DNA of 64,000 nucleotides, from positions 1 to 64,000 of the forward strand of contig NZ_MBEQ01000073.1 in the NCBI RefSeq assembly GCF_001954135.1, given 5' to 3'. Position numbers and translations under genes: made by a program. Each line of letters starts with the position of its first letter. Position 1 is the stretch's first letter. The notes beneath the pieces are model-generated. The model was not told the origin of the DNA. It did not search any database and saw nothing but the letters and a program-made list of their open reading frames with translations. Shown in pieces: positions 24,379-33,521 of this stretch. The DNA comes from Mycobacterium sp. GA-1841 (GTDB lineage Bacteria; Actinomycetota; Actinomycetes; Mycobacteriales; Mycobacteriaceae).

Positions 24379-25466
24379 ATCCGTACGTCTACTCGCGAAA
24401 TGAACCAGGAGTGCGTGGTCTTGCTGTGCACTTCCATGTCGTTGGTCAGCGAGCCATCCCCCGTGTGTGCACCGGCTCGGATCTCGACCCACGTTCCAGC
24501 CGGCACGGGTCCATCGCTGACCATCGGGCTGGACTGCACGGATTGTCCTGGCCAGAAAGGAGTCTCGTCGCGAGAGGTCGACGTGTCCTTGTCGTGGTCC
24601 AGACGCGACTGGAAGCTGTACGACGGTGCACCGACGGTGGGGTACAGGACATGCGACATGAACGAGCTGGTCTGCGTCACGCCCGACCAGGACACACCCC
24701 ACTCGTCGTATACCCGAAGGTGGTGCTCCGACTTGCCGCAGACCGCATTGATCGTCACCTCGATCAGACCCGTGAGCGGAGCGCGGTACCAGAACGAGAT
24801 CTGAGTGTCGGAGTTCATCGATCCCGCGTCGAGATCGGTGGCGGCGTCATCGTCGAGGGTGACGACATTGCCGACATGACCCGCGGCTGCGTTCAGCAAA
24901 TGGGAAGCGCCAACGCGGAAACCGCTCACCAAGCCCGCGCCATCGCCGTACTGCCATCCTGAAAAAGGTGGGCTGAAATGGGATACCTCGCGGCCGCTGG
25001 GCTTGGGCTTGGGCTTGACCGGCTTCGTCGTCCCCTGCCAGTCGGGTACAGAAAATCCGAACGGCATGGTGATTTCCCACTCGTTCCTGGTGTAGAGGTC
25101 GAATTGAGTGCGGTCGATGCCGCGGTCCTTGAGAAAACTGGTCAATTCCACCGCTCGCCCGGCCGCGGCTTCGTCGCGATCCAGTCTGCCGTGCGATGCC
25201 TGGCGGAGCGCATCCCTGTGCAGCAACGAACGCTTGAACTGCTGCAGCTCGAATGAGACTTCGGCCCCGAAGATCTCGACCATCCGGTGCTGTGTCGCCG
25301 CGTATTGCTCTGCCAGTACGCGTCGTCGGCCGGCGAGTTCCTCGGCTTGGCGCAACTCATGATCTCGGCTGAGCTCCAATGTGCGCGCGATGTCGGCCTG
25401 CGTGACATCGGGATGGAACGGGGCATGTGACGTACGTGGAAGGTCAACGGCCAGCTGGGTGCTCAT
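24369..25466 (-). CDS. Orphan two-part protein: helical N-terminus, beta-rich C-terminus
   Basis: A 365-aa protein I do not recognise. Residues about 20-115 are strongly helical and charged (LSRDHELRQAEELAGRRRVL), likely a coiled coil. A Lys-Pro hinge (KPVKPKPKPSG, about residue 155) leads to a C-terminal half rich in Trp, Ser, Asp and predicted strands (TQISFWYRAPLTGLIEVTIN, PAGTWVEIRAGAHTGDG), which looks like a jelly-roll or fibronectin-like sandwich. There is no signal peptide, TM segment or lipobox. ATG 25466 has a well-placed AGGAG. It stands alone between ackA and pknG. Confidence 0.7.
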   Translation of the reverse strand: MSTQLAVDLPRTSHAPFHPDVTQADIARTLELSRDHELRQAEELAGRRRVLAEQYAATQHRMVEIFGAEVSFELQQFKRSLLHRDALRQASHGRLDRDEAAAGRAVELTSFLKDRGIDRTQFDLYTRNEWEITMPFGFSVPDWQGTTKPVKPKPKPSGREVSHFSPPFSGWQYGDGAGLVSGFRVGASHLLNAAAGHVGNVVTLDDDAATDLDAGSMNSDTQISFWYRAPLTGLIEVTINAVCGKSEHHLRVYDEWGVSWSGVTQTSSFMSHVLYPTVGAPSYSFQSRLDHDKDTSTSRDETPFWPGQSVQSSPMVSDGPVPAGTWVEIRAGAHTGDGSLTNDMEVHSKTTHSWFISRVDVRMLP

Positions 25467-25554
25467 GGGTAATCTCCTAGATTGACGTGAAGTCATCATC
25501 GGACGAGAGCGGCCCCGAAGTTCGAGTAGTGCGCTACGCCAATTGACCGCAAGG

Positions 25555-27834
25555 TCAGAACGTGCTCATCGGCCGCACGCTGTTGGCCAGGTCGATGAGG
25601 GCATAGCGGTGTGATTGCGTGGGCGCGACGCGGGCCAGTGCCCGAAGTGAGGCCTCCACACCCAGTTTGAGGCCGTGCTCGGTGAAGGGGAACCCGAGGA
25701 TGTGGTTGCTGCTCGCCGAGTTGTCGGCCAGCCAGTCCATCGCGGTGCCCAGCACCAGGGCCCTGATCTGCAGCACCCGCGGTTCGGAATCGGGCAGCGC
25801 CTCGACCCGGCGGGCGGCGTCGCGGATGTTCTGCTCGGTGATCTCACCGCTGGACCGCCCCGACAGCAGGGTCACCGCGCTGGTCAACCGGGCCGTGGTG
25901 AAATGCCTTGAGGTGGGCGGAACCTGATCGAGGGTCTGGACCGCGTTGTCCCGCTGGCCGGCCACCGATTCGGCCCGCGCCAGGCCGAATCCGGCGGAGA
26001 TCACGCCGTTGTCGGTGGCCCACACGGTGTTGTAGAACTTCAGCTCGTCCGCGGTGCCGGCCAGCTCGGCCGTCGCGGCCAGTGCCAGCTTCGGGGCCAG
26101 CTCGCCCGGCAGGGTGTCGAGCACCTCGGTGAAATGCTTTGTCGCCGAGGCGTAATCGGCCGACAGCATCTCGGCCACGGCTCGGAACCACACCAGCCGC
26201 CAGCTCCAGCCGGCCCGGAGCGCCAGGTCGTCGAGCTTGCGGGTGGCCTTGGCCACGTCGCCCAGGTCCAGCAGGGCGCGGGCCTCCATCAGCGGCAGCT
26301 CCACCGATTCGGACACGTCCACGCCTTCGGCGTCGATCGCGCCGTGCCGTGCCGCCCGCAACTGGTCCAGGGTGTGCACCGGTTGGCTCAACACGCTGGC
26401 CACCAGCAAAGGGGCTCCGACGTCGGTACGGTCCACCAGCGGCACCGGCAATGCCCGGACGATCTCTTGGGCCGTCAGCTTCTCCGAATGCACCTGCCCG
26501 TCAACGTAAACGTCGGTGTGCGCCACCAGCAGATCGATCCCGAATGTCGAGCGGGACGGGCTGAACACCGTCGACAGACCGGGCCGCGGGATGCCGGTGT
26601 CGGTGGCCACCACCTCACGCAGCACACCGAGCAGCTGCGACGACATCTCCTCGGCACTGCTGAACCGGCGACGCGGATCGGGATCGATGGCGCGCCGCAG
26701 CAGCCGGCCGAACGAATCGTAGGTGTCGAGCACCGGATCCTCCGACGGCAGTCCGTCGACGTAGCGGCCGCGGCGGGTGCGCAACTTCACCGTCAACGCG
26801 GCCAGCGTGCGGCCCACCGAATAGATGTCGGTGGCCACCGTCGGACCGGTCCGCACGATCTCCGGGGCCTGGAAACCCGGTGTGCCGTAAAGGTATCCGT
26901 AGGAATTGAGCCGTGACACGGCGCCCAGGTCGATCAGCTTGAGCTGTTCTTCGGTGATCATGATGTTCTCGGGCTTGAGGTCGTTGTAGGCCAACCCGAT
27001 CGAGTGCAGGTAACCGAGGGCGGGCAGGATCTCCAGCATGTAGCCGATCGCCTCGGCCACCGGCAGTTTGGTTCCCTTGGCCTGCTTGAGCGAGGTTCCG
27101 CCGACGTACTCCATCACGATGTAGCCGACCGGATTGCCGTGCTTGTCGTCGTGTTCGACGAAGTTGTAGATCTTCACGATCCCGGGATGGGTGACCTCGG
27201 CGAGGAACTGACGTTCGGCCATGGCGATCGCCTGGGCCTCGGCGTCACCGGAATGCACCAGACCCTTGAGCACCACCGGGCGTTCGTTCACATTGTGGTC
27301 GAACGCCAGATACACCCAGCCCAGGCCGCCGTGCGCGATGCAGCCCTTGATCTCGTACTGGTCGGCCACGATCTCGCCCGGGGACAGCTGCGGCAGAAAC
27401 GAATACGCGCTGCCGCAGTGCGGGCACCAGCCCTCGGACTGGGCCCGTCCGTTCGGAGACGACCGGCCCACCGGCCTGCCGCAGTTCCAGCAGAACCGCT
27501 TCTGCTCGGCCACCACCGGGTTGGTCATCAACGCGGTCAACGGATCCCGTTCGGGCACCCGTGGGATCTCGACCAGCCCACCACCCAGCCGGCGGATCGG
27601 CGAGAGGGCGCGGATCGCGATCGTGGCGTGATTCTGCGGTTCGGTGTCGTCCCCACCGAACGGCGAATCGTCGGAATCGTCGAACTCGGGCCGGAACACC
27701 GCCTGGGTCGCCATCGGCCGCATCGTCGACAACGAATCCATGTCGAGTTCTTCGAGGCTGGCCGGCTGGGTTCCGGGCCCCGCGTCCGTGTCGGGACTGA
27801 GGTCGGGGCCGGTGGTGTCGTCGGGTTGTTCCAT
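25555..27834 (-). CDS. pknG: Serine/threonine protein kinase G
   Basis: A 759-aa soluble kinase. The disordered N-terminus (1-100) contains candidate phospho-threonines. A rubredoxin-like domain has two CxxC knuckles (Cys115/118, Cys137/140). The kinase domain (about 160-420) has ATP Lys190, catalytic Asp285 in YNDLKPEN and DLG (Asp302) in place of DFG. The remainder is the TPR-type helical domain. In mycobacteria PknG phosphorylates GarA and so sets 2-oxoglutarate use; it also acts in macrophage survival (established). Its ATG shares one base with the glnH stop (TGATG). Confidence 0.97.
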   Translation of the reverse strand: MEQPDDTTGPDLSPDTDAGPGTQPASLEELDMDSLSTMRPMATQAVFRPEFDDSDDSPFGGDDTEPQNHATIAIRALSPIRRLGGGLVEIPRVPERDPLTALMTNPVVAEQKRFCWNCGRPVGRSSPNGRAQSEGWCPHCGSAYSFLPQLSPGEIVADQYEIKGCIAHGGLGWVYLAFDHNVNERPVVLKGLVHSGDAEAQAIAMAERQFLAEVTHPGIVKIYNFVEHDDKHGNPVGYIVMEYVGGTSLKQAKGTKLPVAEAIGYMLEILPALGYLHSIGLAYNDLKPENIMITEEQLKLIDLGAVSRLNSYGYLYGTPGFQAPEIVRTGPTVATDIYSVGRTLAALTVKLRTRRGRYVDGLPSEDPVLDTYDSFGRLLRRAIDPDPRRRFSSAEEMSSQLLGVLREVVATDTGIPRPGLSTVFSPSRSTFGIDLLVAHTDVYVDGQVHSEKLTAQEIVRALPVPLVDRTDVGAPLLVASVLSQPVHTLDQLRAARHGAIDAEGVDVSESVELPLMEARALLDLGDVAKATRKLDDLALRAGWSWRLVWFRAVAEMLSADYASATKHFTEVLDTLPGELAPKLALAATAELAGTADELKFYNTVWATDNGVISAGFGLARAESVAGQRDNAVQTLDQVPPTSRHFTTARLTSAVTLLSGRSSGEITEQNIRDAARRVEALPDSEPRVLQIRALVLGTAMDWLADNSASSNHILGFPFTEHGLKLGVEASLRALARVAPTQSHRYALIDLANSVRPMSTF

Positions 27835-28799
27835 CAGTCCACGTACCTCGCCGCCGGAGGTGAAGGCGCCGGCCCGAGCACGGTCAACCACTTGCGGTAC
27901 AACGTGTTCCAGGTGCCGTCGCGCCGGATACGTTCGAGCGTGGCGTTGACGACGCGGACCAGCCCGTCGTTGTCCAGGCTCAACCCGATGCCGTAGGGCT
28001 CCTCGGCCAGGCTCGGACCGACGATGTGCAGGTAGGGATCTTGGGCCACCAGCCCGGCCAGGATCGAATCGTCGGTGCTGACCGCGTCGGCCTGCCGCTG
28101 CTGCAGCGCCACCAGGCAGTCGGCCCAGGTCACCACCGACACGATGATCGGTGCCGGAGAGATCTGCTGGATCCGTTTGACCGAGGTGGTGCCGTCCACC
28201 ACGCACACCCGTTTACCTGACAGATCCGAGGCCTGCGAGATGTTCGAGTCCCGCGCGGCCAGGATGCGTTGATGCGCCATCAGATACACCGTGGAGAAGT
28301 TCACCTGCTTGCGGCGCTCACAGGTGATCGTCATGGTTTTGACCACGATGTCGACCTCATGGTTCTGCAGCGCGGCGATGCGGTCGGCCGAGGACAGGAT
28401 CCGGTACTCGACCTGCGACGGGGTACCGAAGATGTCGCGGGCCACCTCGCCGGCGATGTCGACGTCGAACCCGTTGATCTGTCCGGTGATCGGGTCGCGG
28501 AAGGAGAACAGGTTGCTGCCGATGTCCAGCCCGACCACCAGACGCCCCCGCTTGCGGATGTCGGCCACCGCGGCGTCGGCGTCGGCCTTGTTGCTGAACG
28601 GCCGCAGGCTGGCGGTGCGGTTGCACTCGTCGGTTTCGGCCGACGGCACCCGCACCGGTTGCGGCGCGAGCTCCTGCATGCCGGCCGGGCTGGGCGGCGC
28701 CAGCGTCATCGTCGGCGCCGTCAGCGGAGGCGCGCTCTGGCCGCAGCCGGCCACCGTCCCAGCCGCGGCGAGGATTGCCACCAACTTGCGCATTCTCAT
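27834..28799 (-). CDS. glnH: GlnH-like amino acid-binding lipoprotein
   Basis: A 321-aa periplasmic solute-binding protein of family 3. The signal peptide ends in lipobox TVAGC with lipidated Cys19. RGRLVVGLDIGSNLFSF begins the binding domain, and TITCERRKQVNFSTVY and GKRVCVVDGTTSVKRI are the ligand-lobe landmarks. In mycobacteria GlnH binds Asp/Glu and signals through GlnX to PknG rather than serving an ABC importer (established). No ABC permease is encoded here, in agreement. It overlaps glnX by 4 bp (ATGA). Confidence 0.95.
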   Translation of the reverse strand: MRMRKLVAILAAAGTVAGCGQSAPPLTAPTMTLAPPSPAGMQELAPQPVRVPSAETDECNRTASLRPFSNKADADAAVADIRKRGRLVVGLDIGSNLFSFRDPITGQINGFDVDIAGEVARDIFGTPSQVEYRILSSADRIAALQNHEVDIVVKTMTITCERRKQVNFSTVYLMAHQRILAARDSNISQASDLSGKRVCVVDGTTSVKRIQQISPAPIIVSVVTWADCLVALQQRQADAVSTDDSILAGLVAQDPYLHIVGPSLAEEPYGIGLSLDNDGLVRVVNATLERIRRDGTWNTLYRKWLTVLGPAPSPPAARYVD

Positions 28800-30115
28800 C
28801 TGTACTCACTCAATCGAGGCCACAACCCCAGCGCCACCGCCAGCGCAGCGGCCACACTGAGCAACGCGGCCCCCACCGTCGCGCCGGACAGCACCCGCCG
28901 GGCGTTGGCGATGTCGTTGCGCAACTGGCTGCGGCTCTGTTCGATGCCCTTGGACAACGCGTCGTCGAGTTTGTCGAATGCGGTCGTGGAGTCGTCCTCT
29001 CCGGTTCCCAGCGCCACCTGCGTCGCGGCCTGATAGTTGCCCACTGCGATGTAGGCGTTGATCCGATCATCGGCCGCACGCCATTTGATGAGCAATTCTT
29101 CGGCACCGGTCAGATCGCTCTTGTCGATGCCGGAGTCGTGCGACAGGTACTGCGCCAGCTGCTGCTGCATGGCCTCGATGCGTTGGTAGTAGGACTGCTT
29201 GCGCAGGTTCTCGTCGCCGCGCCGGATCAGGGCCAGCGTCTCATCGGCCCGGGCCTGCTGGGCGGTGATGGCCAGGTTGGTCACGGTCTTGAGCGATTCG
29301 GCGGCGGTGTCCTTGGCGCTGCGGCTGTCCGAGGTGGAGATCACCAAGGCAGTGGTCACCCAGATCAGCATGATCAGCACGGCCATGCCGCCGGCGACGA
29401 AACCGATGTTCACCCGGCGGCGGGTGCGCCGGGCCAGCCACCGGTTGGCGAACGCCCCGAACATCAAGGTGGCCAGCACCACCAACATCACCGGCGCCGG
29501 GATCCGCGTCGAGGCAGTGGTCTCGGCATCCACCCGGGCCGAGGTCTCCTCGTAGAGCCGTTGCGCGTCGGGCAGGATCTGCGACTGCATCATCGCCGAG
29601 GCTTCCGACAGATAAGAGGAGCCGACGGGGTTGCCGGCCCGGTTGTTGGTGCGCGCGGTCTCCACCAACCCGGTGTAGACGGCCAGCCGCGCGTTGATCC
29701 GGCCGAGCAGTTGCACCAGGGTTTCGTCGGTCAGCCCGCTGGACGCCCGCGTCACGGCCACCGACGCGTCGGTGATGGCCTGCTCGTACCGCTGCCGGAC
29801 ATCGCGCGGTTCGGCTCCGGCGATGAACGCGGTGGCCGCCGCGGCGTCGGCCACCGACAACGTGGTGTAGAGCTGGCCGGCGGCGAAGGCCAACGGTTCG
29901 GTGTGGTCGAGGACCGTGGTCAACGCCTGCTGACGGTCGTTGATCGTGGTGGAGGTGGCGAACGCGCTGGCGATGACGAGCGCCGACAGGACCAGCCCGA
30001 TGGTCAGGATGCGTCCCGGGGTGGTCCACAGGAACCACCAGCGTGGGTGGGCAGGAGTGGTCGGCGACCGGGACGCGAGCGGTTCGGTCGAGGGATGTGC
30101 CAACTCCACAGTCAC
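28796..30115 (-). CDS. glnX: GlnX, membrane sensor of the GlnH-GlnX-PknG pathway
   Basis: A 439-aa membrane protein with four predicted TM helices (about residues 34-54, 206-224, 236-258, 412-434) enclosing two extracytoplasmic helical bundle domains (about 55-205 and 259-411) rich in Gln, Ala and Arg, like chemoreceptor sensor domains. The C-terminus in the cytoplasm is only a few residues long. It corresponds to Rv0412c, which relays amino acid-bound GlnH to PknG. GTG start at 30115; a GTG two codons later is also possible. It is first in the glnX-glnH-pknG operon. Confidence 0.93.
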   Translation of the reverse strand: MTVELAHPSTEPLASRSPTTPAHPRWWFLWTTPGRILTIGLVLSALVIASAFATSTTINDRQQALTTVLDHTEPLAFAAGQLYTTLSVADAAAATAFIAGAEPRDVRQRYEQAITDASVAVTRASSGLTDETLVQLLGRINARLAVYTGLVETARTNNRAGNPVGSSYLSEASAMMQSQILPDAQRLYEETSARVDAETTASTRIPAPVMLVVLATLMFGAFANRWLARRTRRRVNIGFVAGGMAVLIMLIWVTTALVISTSDSRSAKDTAAESLKTVTNLAITAQQARADETLALIRRGDENLRKQSYYQRIEAMQQQLAQYLSHDSGIDKSDLTGAEELLIKWRAADDRINAYIAVGNYQAATQVALGTGEDDSTTAFDKLDDALSKGIEQSRSQLRNDIANARRVLSGATVGAALLSVAAALAVALGLWPRLSEYR

Positions 30116-30207
30116 CTGCGCACGGACCTCATTTAGTTTCGGTGCAAACGGGCTGCCCCAACACTATAAAAAGTTTCTAAGACGGGCCGCTAAGGCTCGC
30201 GGAGAAA
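30116..30207. promoter_or_regulatory. Divergent promoter region of glnX and mutT3
   Basis: A 92-bp gap between divergent genes. An AT-rich patch (30163-30179) contains TATAAA on the plus strand (30165-30170) and TATAGT on the minus strand (30163-30168), overlapping candidate -10 elements for the two directions. No convincing -35 hexamer was found at the right distance on either strand. Confidence 0.35.
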
Positions 30208-30756
30208 TTGGGGGCAGGCGAAATCGCCCCGGTTCCTTATTCTGTACGGGTGCGTGGCGACGGTGACGGCTGGGTGTTCTCCGACAACGGCGCCCGATAC
30301 TGGGGGCGCCATGGAGCGGCCGGACTGTTGTTGCGCGCCCCGTGGCCGGGCGGATCGGCCGCCGTGCTGTTGCAGCACCGGGCCCCGTGGAGTCATCAGG
30401 GTGGCACCTGGGCACTGCCCGGCGGTGCCCGCGACAGTCACGAGACCGCCGAGCAGGCCGCCGTCCGCGAAGCCCACGAGGAGGCCGGGGTGACGGCCGA
30501 GCAGCTCACCGTGCGCACCACCGTGGTGACCGCCGAGGTGGCCGGCATCGGTGGCACCCACTGGTCCTACACCACCGTGATCGCCGACGTGCCCGAGCCG
30601 CTGGAGACGATCCCGAACCGGGAGAGCTCCGAACTGCGCTGGGTGGCCGAGGACAAAGTGGTCGACCTGCCGTTGCACCCTGGGTTCGCGGCCAGCTGGC
30701 AACAGCTACGGACCGTGACGGCCGCGCTTCCGCTGGAGGTCAACCCGCCGCGCTGA
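30208..30756 (+). CDS. mutT3: Nudix hydrolase MutT3
   Basis: A 182-aa Nudix enzyme with a complete Nudix box starting at GGARDSHETAEQAAVREAHE and ending EEAGV. In mycobacteria MutT3 removes oxidised purine nucleotides such as 8-oxo-dGTP. The start used is TTG 30208 with GGAG close upstream; it gives the N-terminal length recalled for Rv0413. GTG 30250, at the conserved VRGDGDGW, is the alternative. The gene lacks the C-terminal tail of the M. tuberculosis protein. Its end overlaps converging thiE by 17 bp. Confidence 0.9.
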   Translation: MGAGEIAPVPYSVRVRGDGDGWVFSDNGARYWGRHGAAGLLLRAPWPGGSAAVLLQHRAPWSHQGGTWALPGGARDSHETAEQAAVREAHEEAGVTAEQLTVRTTVVTAEVAGIGGTHWSYTTVIADVPEPLETIPNRESSELRWVAEDKVVDLPLHPGFAASWQQLRTVTAALPLEVNPPR

Positions 30757-31411
30757 TCGTGGCCTTCAGTTCTTCGGCTGCGGCGCGCGGATCCTCGGCG
30801 CCGGTGATCGCGCGGACCACGACGATGCGGCGGGCTCCGGCGGCGAGCACCTCGGGCAGCCGCTGCCCATCGATCCCGCCGATGGCGAACCACGGCTTGG
30901 CCGGGTTCAGCGCCGCCGTCGAGCGGACCAGGTCCAGCCCGGGTGCCGAACGGCCCGGCTTGGTCGGGGTGGGCCAGCACGGGCCGACACAGAAATAGTC
31001 CACGGGCTCGGCGACGGCGGCGGCAGCCTGCCCGGCATCGTGGGTGGAGCGCCCGATCACCGGGCGGTCCCCGATGATGCCGCGCGCGACGTCCAGCGGC
31101 AGGTCGTCCTGACCGAGGTGCAGCACATCAGCCCCCGCGGCGAGCGCGATGTCGGCCCGGTCGTTGACCGCCAGCAAAGCGCCGTGGCGGCGGGCCGCGT
31201 CGGCCAGGATCTCCAGCGCCGCGAGTTCGTGGCGGGCTTCCAGCGGGCCGAACTGCTTCTCCCCGGCCGAGCCCTTGTCGCGCAGCTGGATCAGATCCAC
31301 CCCGCCGGCCAGCGCGGCGTCGGCGAATTCGGCCAGGTCACCGCGGTCGCGGCGGGCGTCGGTGCACAGATACAGGTTGGCGCGCTGCAAACGCTCGACG
31401 GGGGATTCCAC
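30740..31411 (-). CDS. thiE: Thiamine-phosphate synthase
   Basis: A 223-aa TIM-barrel enzyme joining HMP-pyrophosphate and the thiazole phosphate. LIQLRDKG is the pyrophosphate strand, ALLAVNDRADIALAAGADVL the HMP site, VDYFCVGPCWPTPTKPG the flexible loop, and WFAIGGID and AAGARRIVVVRAI the C-terminal phosphate sites. GTG start at 31411. It points away from thiOSG, so the riboswitch in the intergenic region does not control it in this orientation. Confidence 0.95.
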   Translation of the reverse strand: MESPVERLQRANLYLCTDARRDRGDLAEFADAALAGGVDLIQLRDKGSAGEKQFGPLEARHELAALEILADAARRHGALLAVNDRADIALAAGADVLHLGQDDLPLDVARGIIGDRPVIGRSTHDAGQAAAAVAEPVDYFCVGPCWPTPTKPGRSAPGLDLVRSTAALNPAKPWFAIGGIDGQRLPEVLAAGARRIVVVRAITGAEDPRAAAEELKATISAAG

Positions 31412-31453
31412 ACCGCGACGGTAGCCGGTACGGCCCGAGTACCCTGGACTGGC

Positions 31454-31546
31454 AATACGGGAGTCCCTGGGACGCGGGGCTGAGAGTGGGCATACGAACC
31501 GGCCCTGACCGTCACACCTGATCCGGGTCATGCCGGCGAAGGGAGC
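31454..31546 (+). ncRNA. TPP riboswitch (thi box) in the thiO leader
   Basis: The conserved core is present in order: a CGGGAGTC 5' stem at about 31458, CTGAGA at 31480-31485, CCCTGACC at about 31503, ACCTGATC at 31516-31523, GGGTCATGCC at about 31525 and GGCGAAGGGAG at 31535-31545, which closes P1. These are the pyrimidine and pyrophosphate sensor helices of the TPP aptamer. The last part, AAGGGAG, is also the Shine-Dalgarno of thiO (ATG 31551), so ligand binding should block ribosome access to thiO. Confidence 0.93.
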
Positions 31547-31550
31547 GGAT

Positions 31551-32567
31551 ATGGCACTGACAGGAGCCAGGACACTTGCCGTCATCGGCGGCGGGGTGAT
31601 CGGGCTGTCCATCGCCCGCCGGGCGGCGTTGGACGGCTGGACCGTGCGGCTGCACTGCACGCGTGAGCACGGCGCCTCCTGGGTGGCCGGCGGCATGCTG
31701 GCCCCGCACAGCGAAGGCTGGCCCGGCGAGGAGCAGATCCTGCAGATCGGTTTGGAATCGCTGAAGCTGTGGCACTCCGGGTTCCTCGAGGGCCTGGCGC
31801 CCGAGGTGGTGACGGCCCGCGAGTCGCTGGTCGTCGCCGTGGACCGGGCCGATGTGGCGGATCTGCGGACCGTCGCCGAATGGTTGTCCGCCCAGGGGCA
31901 GCCGGTCGAGTTGACGACCGCGGCGCGTGACGTGGAACCCCTGCTGGCCCAAGGTATTCGACACGGGTTCCGGGCCACCACCGAACTCGCCGTGGACAAC
32001 CGGGCCGTGGTCGACGGACTGGCCGCGCACTGCGAGCGGTTGGCGGTGCGGTGGGCCGGTCCGATCGCAGACCTGTCCGATGTCGACGCGGACGTGCGGG
32101 TGATCGCCAACGGGATCGACGCACCCACGTTGTGGCCCGGCCTGCCCGTGCGCCCGGTCAAGGGCGAGGTGCTGCGGTTGCGCTGGCGCAAGGGCTGTAT
32201 GCCGGTGCCGCAGCGGGTGATTCGGGCCCGGGTGCACGGCCGCCCGGTGTACCTGGTGCCGCGCGCCGACGGGGTGGTGGTGGGGGCCACCCAGTACGAG
32301 CACGGTCGCGACACCGCGCCGGTGGTCAGCGGGGTGCGTGATCTGCTGGAGGACGCCTGCGCGGTGATGCCGGCGCTGGGCGAGTACGAACTGGCCGAGA
32401 CCGCGGCCGGACTGCGACCGATGACGCCCGACGGGCTGCCGATCGTCGAACGGGTCGACGAGCGCACGTTGGTGGCCGTCGGGCATGGCCGAAACGGATT
32501 TCTGTTGGCGCCGTGGACCGCTGAGCGGGTCGCGGCGGAACTCGAGATGAGTGTGGGAGTGCAATGA
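31551..32567 (+). CDS. thiO: Glycine oxidase ThiO
   Basis: A 338-aa FAD enzyme of the DAAO family that makes the dehydroglycine used in thiazole formation. Residues 8-30 hold the dinucleotide-binding fold (VIGGGVIGLSIARRAALDG); SWVAGGMLAPHSE is the flavin-contact loop, and AAGLRPMTPDGLPIV plus VGHGRNGFLLAPW form the C-terminal FAD site typical of ThiO. It is the first gene under the TPP riboswitch and overlaps thiS by 4 bp (ATGA). Confidence 0.95.
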   Translation: MALTGARTLAVIGGGVIGLSIARRAALDGWTVRLHCTREHGASWVAGGMLAPHSEGWPGEEQILQIGLESLKLWHSGFLEGLAPEVVTARESLVVAVDRADVADLRTVAEWLSAQGQPVELTTAARDVEPLLAQGIRHGFRATTELAVDNRAVVDGLAAHCERLAVRWAGPIADLSDVDADVRVIANGIDAPTLWPGLPVRPVKGEVLRLRWRKGCMPVPQRVIRARVHGRPVYLVPRADGVVVGATQYEHGRDTAPVVSGVRDLLEDACAVMPALGEYELAETAAGLRPMTPDGLPIVERVDERTLVAVGHGRNGFLLAPWTAERVAAELEMSVGVQ

Positions 32568-32764
32568 TCACCATCACGGTCAACAACGAGACCCTCGAGG
32601 TGGACGACCAGACCACCATCGGAGGACTCCTGGAAACCCGGGGATTCCCGGACAAGGGCATCGCCGTCGCCTTGGACTGGGCGGTGCTGCCACGGTCGGA
32701 ATGGGACCAGACCTTGTCCGACGGTGCCCGGGTCGAGGTCGTGACGGCGGTGCAGGGTGGCTGA
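32564..32764 (+). CDS. thiS: Sulfur carrier protein ThiS
   Basis: A 66-aa ubiquitin-like protein ending in the Gly-Gly (AVQGG) that is adenylated and thiocarboxylated to donate sulfur to ThiG. Length is normal for ThiS. It overlaps thiO by 4 bp and thiG by 8 bp, so thiO, thiS and thiG are translationally coupled. No ThiF activating enzyme is encoded in the window. Confidence 0.95.
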   Translation: MITITVNNETLEVDDQTTIGGLLETRGFPDKGIAVALDWAVLPRSEWDQTLSDGARVEVVTAVQGG

Positions 32765-33515
32765 TTCAACTCTCACCATCGGCGGCCGCGAGTTCGGTTC
32801 CCGGTTGATCATGGGCACCGGTGGGGCACCGAACCTGGCGGTGCTGGAAGAGGCCTTGGTGGCCTCCGGGACGGAGTTGACGACGGTGGCGATGCGACGC
32901 GTCGACGCCGAAACCGGCACCGGGGTACTCGATCTGCTCAACCGGCTCGGCATCGTCGCACTACCCAACACCGCCGGGTGTCGCGGTGCGGCCGAGGCCG
33001 TGCTGACCGCGCAGCTGGCCCGGGAAGCGCTGGGTACCGACCTGGTCAAACTCGAGGTGATCGCCGACGAACGCACCCTGTTGCCCGACGCGATCGAATT
33101 GGTCAAGGCCGCAGAACAATTGGTGGACGACGGGTTCACCGTACTGCCCTACACCAACGACGATCCGGTGCTGGCTCGTCGCTTGGAGGACGCGGGCTGC
33201 GCCGCCGTCATGCCGTTGGGTTCGCCGATCGGCACCGGGCTGGGCATCTCCAACCCGCACAACATCGAGATGATCGTGGCGCAGGCCGGGGTGCCGGTGG
33301 TGCTCGACGCCGGGATCGGCACTGCGAGCGATGCTGCGCTGGCGATGGAATTGGGTTGTGACGCCGTGCTGTTGGCCACCGCCGTCACCCGCGCCTCCGA
33401 TCCACCGACGATGGCCGCCGCGATGTCCGCGGCCGTTACCGCGGGATATCTGGCCCGGCAGGCCGGACGTATCCCGAAGCGATTCTGGGCCCAGGCGTCA
33501 AGTCCGGCGCGGTAA
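32757..33515 (+). CDS. thiG: Thiazole synthase ThiG
   Basis: A 252-aa TIM barrel forming the thiazole phosphate from DXP, dehydroglycine and ThiS thiocarboxylate. SRLIMGTGGAPNL starts the barrel, TVAMRR and LPNTAGCRGAAEAV are signature loops, DLVKLEVI bears the Schiff-base Lys, VMPLGSPIGTG the phosphate loop, and VPVVLDAGIGTASDAA the C-terminal site. GTG start inside the end of thiS. Confidence 0.96.
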   Translation: MADSTLTIGGREFGSRLIMGTGGAPNLAVLEEALVASGTELTTVAMRRVDAETGTGVLDLLNRLGIVALPNTAGCRGAAEAVLTAQLAREALGTDLVKLEVIADERTLLPDAIELVKAAEQLVDDGFTVLPYTNDDPVLARRLEDAGCAAVMPLGSPIGTGLGISNPHNIEMIVAQAGVPVVLDAGIGTASDAALAMELGCDAVLLATAVTRASDPPTMAAAMSAAVTAGYLARQAGRIPKRFWAQASSPAR

Positions 33516-33521
33516 CTCGAC

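Noticed and set aside
30740..33139. Minus-strand frame extending thiE upstream to about 800 codons
   Set aside because: The extension runs antisense through the riboswitch and thiO-thiS-thiG and has no recognisable domain; ThiE begins at 31411.
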